Positions 47,013 through 58,730 of a stretch of 64,000 nucleotides of DNA are shown here, one piece after another. The notes under the pieces are model-generated. The model was not told the origin of the DNA, did not search any database, and saw only the letters and a program-made list of their open reading frames with translations. Positions within the stretch are counted from its first letter, which is position 1, and every line of letters begins with the position of its first letter. Source of the DNA: Ephemerocybe angulata (lineage: Eukaryota; Basidiomycota; Agaricomycetes; Agaricales; Psathyrellaceae). The position numbers were made by a program, and so were the translations under genes. The stretch spans positions 1,509,926 to 1,573,925 of the forward strand of contig JAACJK010000164.1 of NCBI GenBank assembly GCA_013368325.1, written 5' to 3'.

Positions 47013-47420
47013 GAGACCCTTTCCATTCCTCACTGGCAGCGCTCTTCCTTCGCATGGACAATGAAATGTATTGCTACAATTGGATACTGTAAATAATCTG
47101 TAATCTGTACAATGAACGACTTCAAAGCATTACGACTTCCGCTACACTATGCACATGCTGAAACCGCGCCGCAAATTTCTAGCACCGAGATCCTAAAATA
47201 TTCTCAGCGAGCCACCAGACGCGGCGAGACGACGAGATCACCGCCGCAGGGGAGTATATCAGGGCACAGCCTTTTCGGACCTGTGAAGCCATCACACGTA
47301 CGATCGACCCGCACTCAACTTCAGCCTGAGACGTCCCCTTCCTCCACTCACGCCCTCCAAGAGCGACGGGCTACCGACTCTGCAATCGGAGCTCTATAAT
47401 ATCCGGGGTTCAAATAGAAG
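47013..47420. other. Intergenic, no convincing gene
   Basis: A 95-codon open frame (47112-47399) is present, but its composition (Ser/Thr/Arg/Pro without hydrophobic core) and lack of any family signal argue against coding. It probably contains the 5' UTR and promoter of the IST1-TBC gene. Confidence 0.45.
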
Positions 47421-50400
47421 ATGACCGCTCTACCATGGGAACCCACCAGTCTCAAGGTACAGACCGCCCACTTTCGGTATCTTATAGTGCATTGAACGCC
47501 CTCTCTCCGCAATCTGCAGGCCCACCTCCGATATACCACTCAGAGACTGGGGCAGCTCCAGGGCAAGCTTGATAACGTTGGAAACATCACGAGGAAAGAC
47601 ATTGCAACTCTGCTGCAGCAAGGCAACGTCGGATTAGCTCGCGCGAAGGCTCAAAAGCTCATCCAAGAAGATGCACATGGAGACCTTCTGGAGATTCTTG
47701 AAATGGAGGTGGCTTTGCTACTTGAGCATTTCAACGAAATGGACACAAAGTGAGATTCATTGGATACTGCACTGTCGTCACCAGCCTCACAATTGTGTCG
47801 GATCAGCCTGGAGCCCACTCCCCTCCTGAGTGAAGCGATCGCGAGTATTATCTATGCTGGGCCGCATGCGCACTGCAAAGGTAGAGTGGAGATTCGTTCT
47901 GTGGGGCCAAAGGATGCTGACAGAATCTGTTTTGTAGAGTTGGACGCGGTCCGCAGTACTCTCATTCAGCGGTTTGGGCCCGATTTTGCTCGCGCTGCCA
48001 CCACCAACAGAGAGAACTATGTCCCGATTCGTGTCTTAAGGATCCTGAACGCACCTCTACCGTCTGCGACCCTCCTCAACCGATATTTGGCAACTGTCGC
48101 GCGGAGCTATGGAGTCAACTGGCTTCCTGATCCCGAACGTCACGATATGTATGGCGGTCATTTCATGAGTCGAATCTATCCTGATCACCCTCACTTTCAA
48201 TAGTGTCAACGTCCTTTCTGAGGTCCTGAACTCCGAAATCTCTGCAGAAGTCGATCTTGACAGGCTGCGAAAGTACTGTGTCTATGGTGAGTTGCGATGG
48301 CATAGCCGATCTCGTCAATGGTCCTTTTCACTAAACTTCCACGGAAGGTCTTCCTGATGAGCCTTCTTGGCTTCGCCCCCGTATCTGGAAGTGAGTGTCA
48401 CGACGCCGTCTATTTGTCTGCCATGGTACTTACCCCAAGGCACCAGGCTCTTCTTCGGTATTTTGCCAGCAAAGCAATCCGAATGGTCTTCTGAAATTAC
48501 GAAACAGAGGGACTGCTACTATGTAAGCAGATGGGTCTTCAGAGCCAAAAGTGATGCGGTGTCTCAATGCCCTCTTAGGACTTGGTCAAACGGTTGTTGA
48601 AACCCTATGAGGGTTTCGAAGAGAAGGAAGAGCCTGAAGCGGAAGCGCTTGACGAAGCCTTGCTGAACATCTTCAAGCACATCTCGCGGATTCCTCGAGA
48701 GATGTTCTCTCACCTCGCGGAGGCCCCTGAAACCTTCGAGGAGACACCAGTTTCAGCCTCCGCTAACCCCGATGTCAAAATCGACCATGCTTTCGCCCTT
48801 GATCATCGCCTCAAGACTTTACGGGAGAATGACACCGATAGCCAGGCCGATACAAGCGCCCCTGAGATCACAATCTCCATCGACAACGAGCCGACACCTG
48901 GAATTTCACTCACTGACTTCGATGAAGATGACGATGATGACAGCGACGACGACGACGACGACGAAAGCGACAGCGATGGTGGTGAGGTCAAAAAGGGGAC
49001 TTCGAAGACAATCATCGAGAAGAGGATATACAGCTTCGGCAACGCCCACCCTGTGCACTGCTCAGCCATTTTGCGCCTTCTCTTCATCCACGCATCCATT
49101 AACCCAGGAAAGCTTTCTCCTCACGTCCCGGCCCTTCTGGTCCCCTTTACAGTGCCCTTTGGCAGGAGGTTGAACCGGAAGATTTAGCCCATGTCGAGGC
49201 CGATACGTTCTGGTTATTCGAGGCGATTGTTTCCGAATTCTCTGAACTTGACGAAGAGGAAGGAGGCCAGAAGTGGATGGCTAGTTTTGACAGTGTCGTT
49301 GCATGGGCAGATCCTGAGCTGCATGAAAATCTGGTATGTCCAGTTCAGCTGAGACGATCTGCATTCTCTTATTGTAATTCAGCAAATTAAAGGCCTACAG
49401 CCCGCTCTGCCTCACTACTCATAGTAGGTTCAATCCCTGTCCTCTCGAATCTCGATTAACATTACGCCTTTACAGCCGCTGGCTCGCCCCTCTTTTGACC
49501 TACACGATTCCGGTACCGGGTATCTTCTTGATCTGGGACGCCATTTTCGCTCGACTTCCGAGGGAGCGCGACACCAATTATAAGTTGGACTTCCTAGTCG
49601 ATGTGACGTCCGCTATGCTCATCTCCGTGCGAAGACAGTTGTTGAGGTTAGTTACCCGTTGCTAGTCCCTTTGGTAAAGCTAACCGACCCCTTCACTAGT
49701 CTGGGCCAGACTTCAAGCAGCAACCTTTGGAATGATGAAGGTCTTGCCCCAGAACTAGTGGCACGTGAAGTCTCTGCCGACGACAACACGTTCTTGGATG
49801 GCATATCGCTCCTACAGGCATACCCTCTGACCTCCATCCAAGACGCCGAGCGAATTGTTCAAACCGCAAATGACCTCAATAACCGTCGGGAGATGGAGAA
49901 GCGTGCGGCCGAGGTGGCCCAGGCTCAACCAACGTTCGGTGCACGTTTGGCAACGTCGATGTGGAAAGGGTTTACGAACCAACCTGACCCTGCCGATGAT
50001 TCCCCTCCAAGCGATTCGGATCGTGACAAACGAGACGACGGCAACGAGACGGAAAGGCCTGCTCAGGCTTCTACTTTTAACCTGACGTCCGTCTTAGGCG
50101 GACTCAGACCGAAACCTCAAGCCCCCGTTCCCGCACCAGATGCGACAACGGCAGCGCCTTCTCAGCCTATTGGAGCGTCGGCAGCCGCCGGATTCTGGAA
50201 CTACGCCGGGAAACTCAAGGATTCCGATACGGTCGCGACACTTGCAAAGGTTGGCACCAACTGGCGCGCGAAGGCTGCAACGGTCGGGTCCCAGTGGGGT
50301 CGCAATAGCATCTCCGTCAGCAATAACGGTCAGTCCTCTTCAATATCTCAACGTTTGAGCGGAGGTTCCGATCACAGACCTGAATTTGGAACTGGAGATA

Positions 50401-51686
50401 GGCGAGATACGTTCGTGACCGACGCGCGGAGAGATTCTTCACCTCGACCGTATTTCACGTCGCCGACCTTTCAAGACACTGCTCCAGGATACTATAGCTC
50501 AAGCTCAAACACTTCGTCCTCTATAACGTCTTCTCCAACCAGTCCCGCCGACTCTCACCATAACGACTCAATAGTAAAGAAAACCAAGACTCTTCTATCT
50601 ATTGCATCGAAATCACCAACTACGGTCATCTCGAAGCGATCCCCAAGACCCCTCCTTCTCAATTCTGCTGCTCCTATGACATCCCCGCCGGCACACATAC
50701 GCTCAGGAAGCGATCGTTTGAAGACACCAGATTCTTCAGAATGGGCCGAGGTTGTAAAGATGAAGAGGGATTACATGCATCGGCATTCTCAATCCTCCCA
50801 CTCTGTCTCCTCCCTCTCCCCATCCGATGCGATTAAATCAAATCGTTCTGACTGGGACTCCGATACTGGTAGTCGAGTTGTCCCGTTGAACCGCCGCTCA
50901 GTGTCACCAATGGCGCCCAGTTACCGAATCAATTCGAGACCTTCTTCGAGCTACACTCCAACCAAAAGCCCAATGAGTCCTCCTGGCGGCAATCTTACGA
51001 GATTAGCACCGCAGCGAACTTTGTCACCTCAGCCGGGCCTTTCGGACGAACCTCAGCTTGGGGATACGATGAAACAAGCGCCCGAATCGCTAATGGGGAG
51101 AAGCTCTGAAGTCCCAAAAGAAAACCACGGAGAAGAGCCAGGTCCGCACAAACAATTCATCGCCGCGAGGACCGGAACGCTGGAAGAGACATCTGATTCC
51201 TCCTGGCAGCCCAATCAAATCTCCCGAGCTCCCCGTGTACGGTCCAAGAAGTACCCCCAGAGACCCGCAAACCTTCAGATTAGGGATTCGGCGTATCCCA
51301 AAGGCCGGACCTCGATCGAGCAGAAGACACCTTCTCCCTCCCGATTAACGGTAGACTGGCCCACTGAAGACCCCGAGGTCACAGTTACGCCGAGGGCAAG
51401 CAGCTTTGAGCCTGCCAAGGACGAGTCGACCCCCATGCGTTCAGTCTCTCCGCGATTGCGACGCACCACCAGCAGGGACCGCCAGAGGAAAGCGTCAGCG
51501 GACGGACTGGACGGACCACCCAGAAAACTCTCCTCCGCTAGTGTTCGATCCCGCAAAGTTTCCGCTGGAGAAGACTCAAAGCGATATCGTCGCGAGAGTG
51601 CAGCGCATGAAGGAGATGATGAAGGTTACGACGACTTGCTCAGTGCATACGAGAGCGAGGACGATCCTCGCCCGGTCTATCCTTGA
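47421..51686 (+). CDS. IST1 (Vps4 regulator) domain joined to a TBC Rab-GAP-like domain with long disordered tail
   Basis: Exon 1 gives MTALPWEPTSLK. An IST1/DUF292 domain follows: QRLGQLQGKLDNVGNITRKD, ATLLQQGNVGLARAKAQKLI, LLEILEMEVALLLEHF and LSEAIASIIYAGPHAHCK. It continues with LDAVRSTLIQRFGPDFARAA and YLATVARSYGVNWLPDPERH. A 55-nt intron (48149-48203) then joins in frame to a TBC domain of the TBC1D13 type: GLPDEPSWLRPRIWKLFFGI, an acidic Asp/Ser insert (48915-48990), VEADTFWLFEAIVSEF, GLQPALPHYS, RWLAPLLTYTIPVPGIFLIW and LDFLVDVTSAMLISVRRQLL. The last ~600 residues are Ser/Pro-rich and end ESEDDPRPVYP. The TBC part has no in-frame ATG of its own, favouring one fused gene. Both halves act in endosomal membrane traffic. 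Confidence 0.78.
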
Positions 51687-51741
51687 TGGGCGCTTCTATC
51701 TGCGGACCATTCATTTCTCACATCTTGCCGTTATTATAATG

Positions 51742-52471
51742 TTATTGTGCGCTTTCTGTTTTGTTTTGTGGCAAATACATCTGTATCTCGTTATAAACAA
51801 TCTTGAGTATTGGGAAGTGTGGGAGGAGGTTCTGTTGACCTTGCTTAGACAGTCTGGCCGATGATAAACTGGTTACACGCACAGGGAATACGACCTTGAG
51901 AACCGTGTCGCTATTTCTCGGCCGAGTGAGAGCTACGATGTAGTATCGAACATTCCATCCATATAAGCCCTCGTTGATGACGATATCTTGCAATACCGTG
52001 AATGGAATGAATGTCCGGCTTGAGGAGAAGATGCAATTTCTAAAGCCTCTGTGTGTTTCAACCTGTACTCCATGGGGAGGATAGACCACCAGGCTTTCTA
52101 AGAAGGATATCAGCACATTAACGGCACAATCCAAGATAAGACCAGACCATGCGACACGTTGAGAAACACGCTCTGCCCCAATAGCCATAGCCCGACTGCC
52201 AATCCAACATATTGTAGTCCACCCTGTCCCAGAGCTACGCGTCAGAGAGTTTAACAGGACATGGATGACCTTCGCGCACTGCTAATCGTTGGTACAACCA
52301 TGCAAGTACCGGGATTCCCAAAGCAAGGTAGAGTTCTGGATGCGGTCTAATGACTTTCCCGGAACCATCCCCAGCCAGCTTCCAGTTTTCTAGCTTGAAT
52401 TCATGGTATGATGGAGTCTTGAACGTCGAGAACTGTGGGTGAGTGTCGCGCAATGGCTGGACACGTTGCAT
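51742..52471 (-). CDS. GPI-GlcNAc transferase complex subunit PIG-H
   Basis: Subunit of the ER enzyme that makes GlcNAc-PI, the first step of GPI anchor synthesis. The start reads MQRVQPLRDTHPQFSTFKTP. The N-terminal cytosolic part ends in a hydrophobic hairpin: LYLALGIPVLAWLYQR and, after an intron, GLQYVGLAVGLWLLGQSVFL. The PIG-H signature then appears: SLVVYPPHGVQVETHRGF, SSRTFIPFTVLQDIVINEGL and YGWNVRYYIVALTR. After another intron it ends LLPHFPILKIVYNEIQMYLP. Splice joins I traced keep the frame. About 190 residues, normal for the family. Converges on the IST1-TBC gene with 55 bp between stops. Confidence 0.86.
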
Positions 52472-52560
52472 TCACGAAGGAAAGAGGACAAGACGCGCGA
52501 CGTCACGACCATCAACTTTACCGTGCTAAACTCAGCGGGGTTGTAACTCCGGGCGCTTCT

Positions 52561-52590
52561 CCCACTCTCCCTCTCTCCCTCTCTCTCCGA
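52561..52590. repeat. CT-rich simple repeat
   Basis: About 30 bp of CCCACTCTCCCTCTCTCCCT type sequence, about 90-120 bp upstream of the PIG-H start (a GA-rich run on its coding strand). Possibly a promoter element; nothing more can be said. Confidence 0.5.
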
Positions 52591-52658
52591 TTATATTTTG
52601 GACAGGATGCTGCTATTGAGACTATCTACTGTCTAATATAGGATTTTGAGCCCTGACG

Positions 52659-53561
52659 TTATGTACGAGGGTGCAATTTGTTCAATAGGCGGAAGGAGAC
52701 TGTAGCAAGTACTGCAGACCCGGCATATATTAGAACCCTTCCAGGGAGAGGGCTTTGCGTGAGGAATGGATACGGGACTGTGTATTAAGTGGTAAGTTAC
52801 AGTTCTGGTATCAGCACCTGAATAAAACCCACAAACTCCGTTATTCTTGCTTGAGCAGAACTCCACCCACGAGCCGTAAAAGACAGCATAAGCCACGACG
52901 ATTGCGGGCACGGCGACATTAACTTCAGTTTTCGTGTACTTTCTCTCAAAGATGAAGAAGTCAATAACCAGGGAGATGGCGGGGCACGCGTGGAGTGCTA
53001 GGTCGATGGATAGGGGAAGGTAGAAGGGTGCTGGTGCTTCGGAACTGGACGAGCCTTCTCCGGGTGTTCCAAAATCCTGAGCGACAATCAAGTGGGGGAA
53101 CAGAAGGAGAAGTGTCCAATAAATGGACGTTATTACGACGGCCAGCTATTTCACGGTTAGGAGTACATGATAAGATGGGACACCCTAGGGCTACGTACCG
53201 GCATGGCAGTGACAAACAAGTATCTTCTCAATGGTCGCAAACTACGACGGAAGTGAGTACATTATTCGTCGTAGGATACTACCATCACAGCTCACAGTTG
53301 AGGAAAGGCAGCAGGTCAATAACGACTCCAAGGAGCATTGTCGCGACAGCAATAAATAACCTGTGCCAAAGCTAAGATCGGTCAAGCCAATCGCCATGAA
53401 TGACATGCTACGCACCCTTGAATTGTGAGGTATTGAGAATGCCCGCCATACTGGTTTTGGATTATGGCGTCAATCATTAGGTTTCCAATCCTCACATAAC
53501 CCGAAATCATAAAGGCGGCCGCTGCCAGCCTGAAGCTAGGCTTCACGGTGGAAGTCAACAT
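52659..53561 (-). CDS. FAR-17a/AIG1-like integral membrane hydrolase
   Basis: Six-helix membrane protein of the AIG1/ADTRP group, threonine hydrolases that cleave fatty-acid esters of hydroxy fatty acids in animals. The start is MLTSTVKPSFRLAAAAFMIS. The segment SQYLTIQG carries the Thr in the position of the catalytic Thr of AIG1. It continues LFIAVATMLLGVVIDLLPF, YLFVTAMPLAVVITSIYWTL and YLPLSIDLALHACPAISLVI, whose His matches the second catalytic residue. Then come AVPAIVVAYAVFYGSWVEF and, after the last intron, PYPFLTQSPLPGRVLIYAGS, ending KLHPRT. The YPYPFL block is a family hallmark. Fungal substrate unknown. Confidence 0.84.
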
Positions 53562-53778
53562 GGCTGTGGTAGCGAGAGTTAAACGACCCTAAACCATCGA
53601 GTATCGAGGTTTGGTGAACGTCATGGCGCGGCCGCCGAGCGACATAAAGCCTCTCTCGTCATCATCGATATCCCGGACACTGTAGTGAGGCAAACCGCCC
53701 ACAACATAGTACTAGATTATACTCTACAGTAACATACACGAGTCTATAGATGTAAGCAATGGGTATAGATAAAGGTTG

Positions 53779-55547
53779 TCATAGATGCTTCTTCCACCGC
53801 CTCCAGAGCTCAAAGCTGATAACCAAAGCGACAAGCGACGTCACAACAGCAAAAGTGAAGGTGCCCTGCCAACATTCTCTGCCCTGGCACACCCCATTTC
53901 CACTTGCATGGGACTCTGAGACGAAGGCGTAGACATAGGAGAAAGGGGATTCCCAACGAAGGGAGCGTACATCATGATCCCAAAGTTTCGCCCCAGGTTG
54001 GGCATTCCCCAGATTGACGAGATGATGCTCGGGCTGAACACACAACACACATGGATAAGTAATTGGAGTGCGATGTCTGGAGAGAACACTCACAGGACGG
54101 TGAAGACAGCGCTGTAGCCCATGCCGGTCCCGATGCTACAGGCATACTGGTATCAGGAACGTGCATGACTCGGAGTAGGCAGCCCCCTTACCTCAAGGTC
54201 CAAATATCATCTCTTGTAAGCACCCTGTTGTTCATCCAGATGAAAGTCGACGCCAGCATGAGCGAAGAGAGCGAGAGGAATGCGATGCGGGTTATACGAT
54301 GCTTCCGAGGGAACGTGCGAGCGCCGCAAGGCAGATACGAAGCAACAGGAGATATGAAGTCGGCCAATACACCCACTGTGATACGAGAAATAGTGTTGGA
54401 GAGCGAAAGAAGCTTGACCTGGCGTGAGGTGTAGGCTTGTGCGCTTGAGCCGCCTGTTTGTTCGATCGTGTAAGGCGGGAGGGAAAGCACGATTGTCCCA
54501 ATGTTCGAGATGATCATTTCGGACTGAAGGATCGAGAGTCAGGGAGGTACGATAGAGCGGGGTGCTACTTACTGCACCAAGGGTAAGCAAGCAAAACACT
54601 GCAATGAGCCAGAAATCGCTTTGTCGAGCGAGGTCGACAATGCTACCATCCCCGGGGAGTTGACGCAGCTTTTGGCGGTCAGGCAGTAGGGTAGCCGTCT
54701 CATCTGGAAATCCACTCCTCGGCTCTTCAGCGGCTGGCGTCTCCGTCGAAACGGGAATGTCCAATGGGTCAATCCGAAGGGCAAGCGCCCCAAGGAGGTA
54801 TACAGAGCCACAGAAGACTGCCAGGAAGGCCGTGAACCTTGTGACATTCAGTGTGTCGGTTGTTGGATCTGTGAACCAGTTGGACGCAATGACAGAGAGA
54901 AACAACGGCGACAATCCAAACAGCGCCATGCTTCCACCAGAAGCAATTCCGGTGTGGTTGGGAAAGAATCTGGATGCTGCGAATAAAGAGGAGAAATATC
55001 TGGGTGCTCATGGTGGTCAGATCGATGGTCCTGAGTGGTTGAAGGTGGCTCCTACCCAAAGACAGTTCCGACTCCAGCAAGGAAGAAGGCAAGTGTCAGA
55101 TTTCTGAAGATAGACAGTGACTCAGATGCTGAAGGGGTCTCCGGATAGAAATATGTCGTGGCAGCGAATCCACCATATGCAAATGTGAATAATCCGGCGG
55201 ATATAAGCGAGCAGAGGGCTGGTCCACGAGTGTCGATAACCTTCCCAACACCAGAGGCGACGGTATATTGGCTCATCATTCCCCTGGCAATCCGATTCTT
55301 TGAGCAACTAGCTTCCAGACATTTGAATGAAACCCCTTACGCGAGCGCGATAGTCGTCAACTGCGGCTGTGTGAGCTTCAGATGCTCAGACAGCACAGGT
55401 GACATCAAAGGAAAGGTGAATATCCCTCCTGCACAAACTCTAAAAGGCTCCCGTTAGTCCTCCATTAGGGGTATCGAGGGGATGCGCGCACGCATTGAGT
55501 ATGACAGAACAGCATCGTAGAAGGGATTGAAGGGTTGACATAGTCAT
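53779..55547 (-). CDS. Major facilitator superfamily transporter, Mch1/nodulin-like
   Basis: Twelve-helix transporter of the MFS. The start MTMSTLQSLLRCCSVILNA is spliced to VCAGGIFTFPLMSPVLSEHL, the first helix of Mch1-like carriers. It continues LTQPQLTTIALAGMMSQYTV, PALCSLISAGLFTFAYGGFA and FRNLTLAFFLAGVGTVFGG. A central loop (SGFPDETATLLPDRQKLRQL) leads to the second half: SDFWLIAVFCLLTLGA, NIGTIVLSLPPYTIEQTGG, SNTISRITVGVLADFIS and SIISSIWGMPNLGRNFGIMM. It ends with a last helix FAVVTSLVALVISFELWRRW. The SRITVGVLADF motif is characteristic. Substrate unknown; yeast Mch1 is monocarboxylate-transporter-like only by sequence. Confidence 0.84.
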
Positions 55548-55784
55548 GGAGTAGGAGTGTGCGGGTGGCAAATAGCCAGTCAAGGGTTTATACCAGGGCC
55601 CGAAGGCTATAAAGAAGAAGTTGACTGTGCTGGCAGTTGGATGTGGTAAAGAGGAATGAGCGCATAACACGACCCTGGTCCAATACAGCAGCAGGGTATC
55701 CCCGATTAGGAGCGTTGGCCCCGTTGGGAACGATGCCATCAGCGATCAAGGTGCACCCGAGAATCAAATCTTTCGAGTTCTCCG

Positions 55785-55792
55785 AGTTACAC
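55785..55792 (+). repeat. Target-site duplication, left copy
   Basis: AGTTACAC, repeated exactly at 56636-56643 on the other side of the element. Eight base pairs is the duplication size made by hAT transposases. Confidence 0.85.
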
Positions 55793-56635
55793 AGGACCCC
55801 CGAATATACCCTGTGAACTCTGATCCCTGACCAGACAGAAGCGGCCGTAGGCCGCGGACTCAGAGACCTCCGACCAGACAAAATTGGGACTTTTGGGTCC
55901 CTGGAGTCAGATTTTTCGACCAGACACGAACACGAGGTGGTGAGGCAACATAGGTCCCCGACCAGACAGATTGTGGAGTGGTAACGAGGCCTGTCGGTGA
56001 AGCTCGTGGTTCGAACCTCGGTCAGTCGACAGTATTTTTTGGTAGTGAATGCAACAGCTTTTCTTAAAGCTTTGGCGCGAGCGATCACACTTTTGAGACG
56101 GGGGATGATTTTTCAGACCGACGCAAGCCGATGCACTCTGATCGGCCCATCTCTCCTATCCAATCTACTCTACCGGCCTCTACATCGCTATTCACCGTTT
56201 AACGAGTCAATGGACGACATTCGCATAGCTGAACTGGACCCCGATAAAGTGTTCAATGAAAAAGAGTGGATTGGAGGTGAAGTTGGTTGACGCGGTTAAG
56301 CTGTATAAAGCTCGTAACTTCGCTCAGGCCGTGCAAACCTATAAGCAGAAAAGGAAATGAGGAAATTGGGTTGTATGGTGTACTTAGGGATTACTACGTC
56401 TAATCTACATGCGATTTGGTGCTATTGGGCGCTCCGTGAGCGCAGGGGAGAAAAATCGAGGAAAATAAGCGAAAATTCGAATATTTTGGACTCAGGTCCA
56501 TAGGACCAGACAGATTTGGGGACGGTCCGCTGGAGTCAGATCCGGACCAGACAGATTTGGCCAAATTTCGGGATTTTGACCAGACAGAAACAGGCCCTCC
56601 TGGATCAGAGTTCACAGGGTATATTCGGGGGTCCT
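55793..56635. mobile_element. Non-autonomous hAT-like DNA transposon (843 bp)
   Basis: The ends are perfect 34-bp terminal inverted repeats: 55793-55826, starting AGGACCCCCGAATATACC, and 56602-56635. They are flanked by identical 8-bp duplications (AGTTACAC). Seven copies of GACCAGACA, all in the same orientation, sit near the ends: 55829, 55872, 55918 and 55960 on the left; 56504, 56545 and 56578 on the right. The string CTGGAGTCAGAT also occurs on both sides (55901 and 56530). No transposase is encoded; the longest internal frames have no recognisable domain. Intact ends and duplication point to recent insertion by a transposase acting from elsewhere. The right end lies 35 bp from the argininosuccinate lyase start codon. 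hAT assignment rests on the 8-bp duplication and short TIRs. Confidence 0.88.
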
Positions 56636-56643
56636 AGTTACAC
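56636..56643 (+). repeat. Target-site duplication, right copy
   Basis: AGTTACAC, identical to 55785-55792. Confidence 0.85.
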
Positions 56644-56678
56644 CCATAACTCTTAGACGCTCGCTGTCTTCTGTCGCA

Positions 56679-58446
<1,768 letters not shown>

Positions 58447-58730
58447 TCACGTCAAAGTTGTATAATAGATAATGAGATATAATCGATAGGAAAAGGCGCC
58501 CAAAGAACAGCACTGAATGGACCGCGATTCCGTATTCTGCGGGCACCGCCACCCGGTGCTTTCGACTGTATTTGCTCCTGCTTGGTTTTCCATCACAGCA
58601 TTGCAACGCCCCGCCGGAATGATCTGTGACTGCTCATCGCCATCCACACCCCTCGCCGCTGCGCACCCTTCAGAATCTCCCCTCATCTCACCGTCCATCC
58701 CTTTAATAATCACCGCATACCTACTCAACA

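Noticed and set aside
47112..47399. 95-codon plus-strand open frame before IST1-TBC
   Set aside because: Composition is Ser/Thr/Arg/Pro-rich without a hydrophobic core, no family signal, and it lies where the 5' region of the next gene should be.
52235..52471. A separate small gene reading LRDTHPQFSTFKTPSYHEF
   Set aside because: Splicing joins it in frame to the PIG-H core (GLQYVGLAVGLWLLG then SLVVYPPHGVQVET), so it is the PIG-H N-terminus.
56008..56017. tRNA gene suggested by GGTTCGAACC
   Set aside because: The flanking bases do not form a T-arm stem, and no acceptor, D or anticodon arms could be placed. Kept only as a B-box-like observation.
55588..56088. 166-codon minus-strand open frame across the hAT element end
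   Set aside because: It crosses the transposon boundary at 55793 and has no recognisable domain, so it is a chance frame.
56209..56359. Transposase remnant inside the element (MDDIRIAELDPDKVFNEKEW)
   Set aside because: Reads protein-like only after a frame change, and has no hAT dimerisation or DDE-type motif. Not enough to call.
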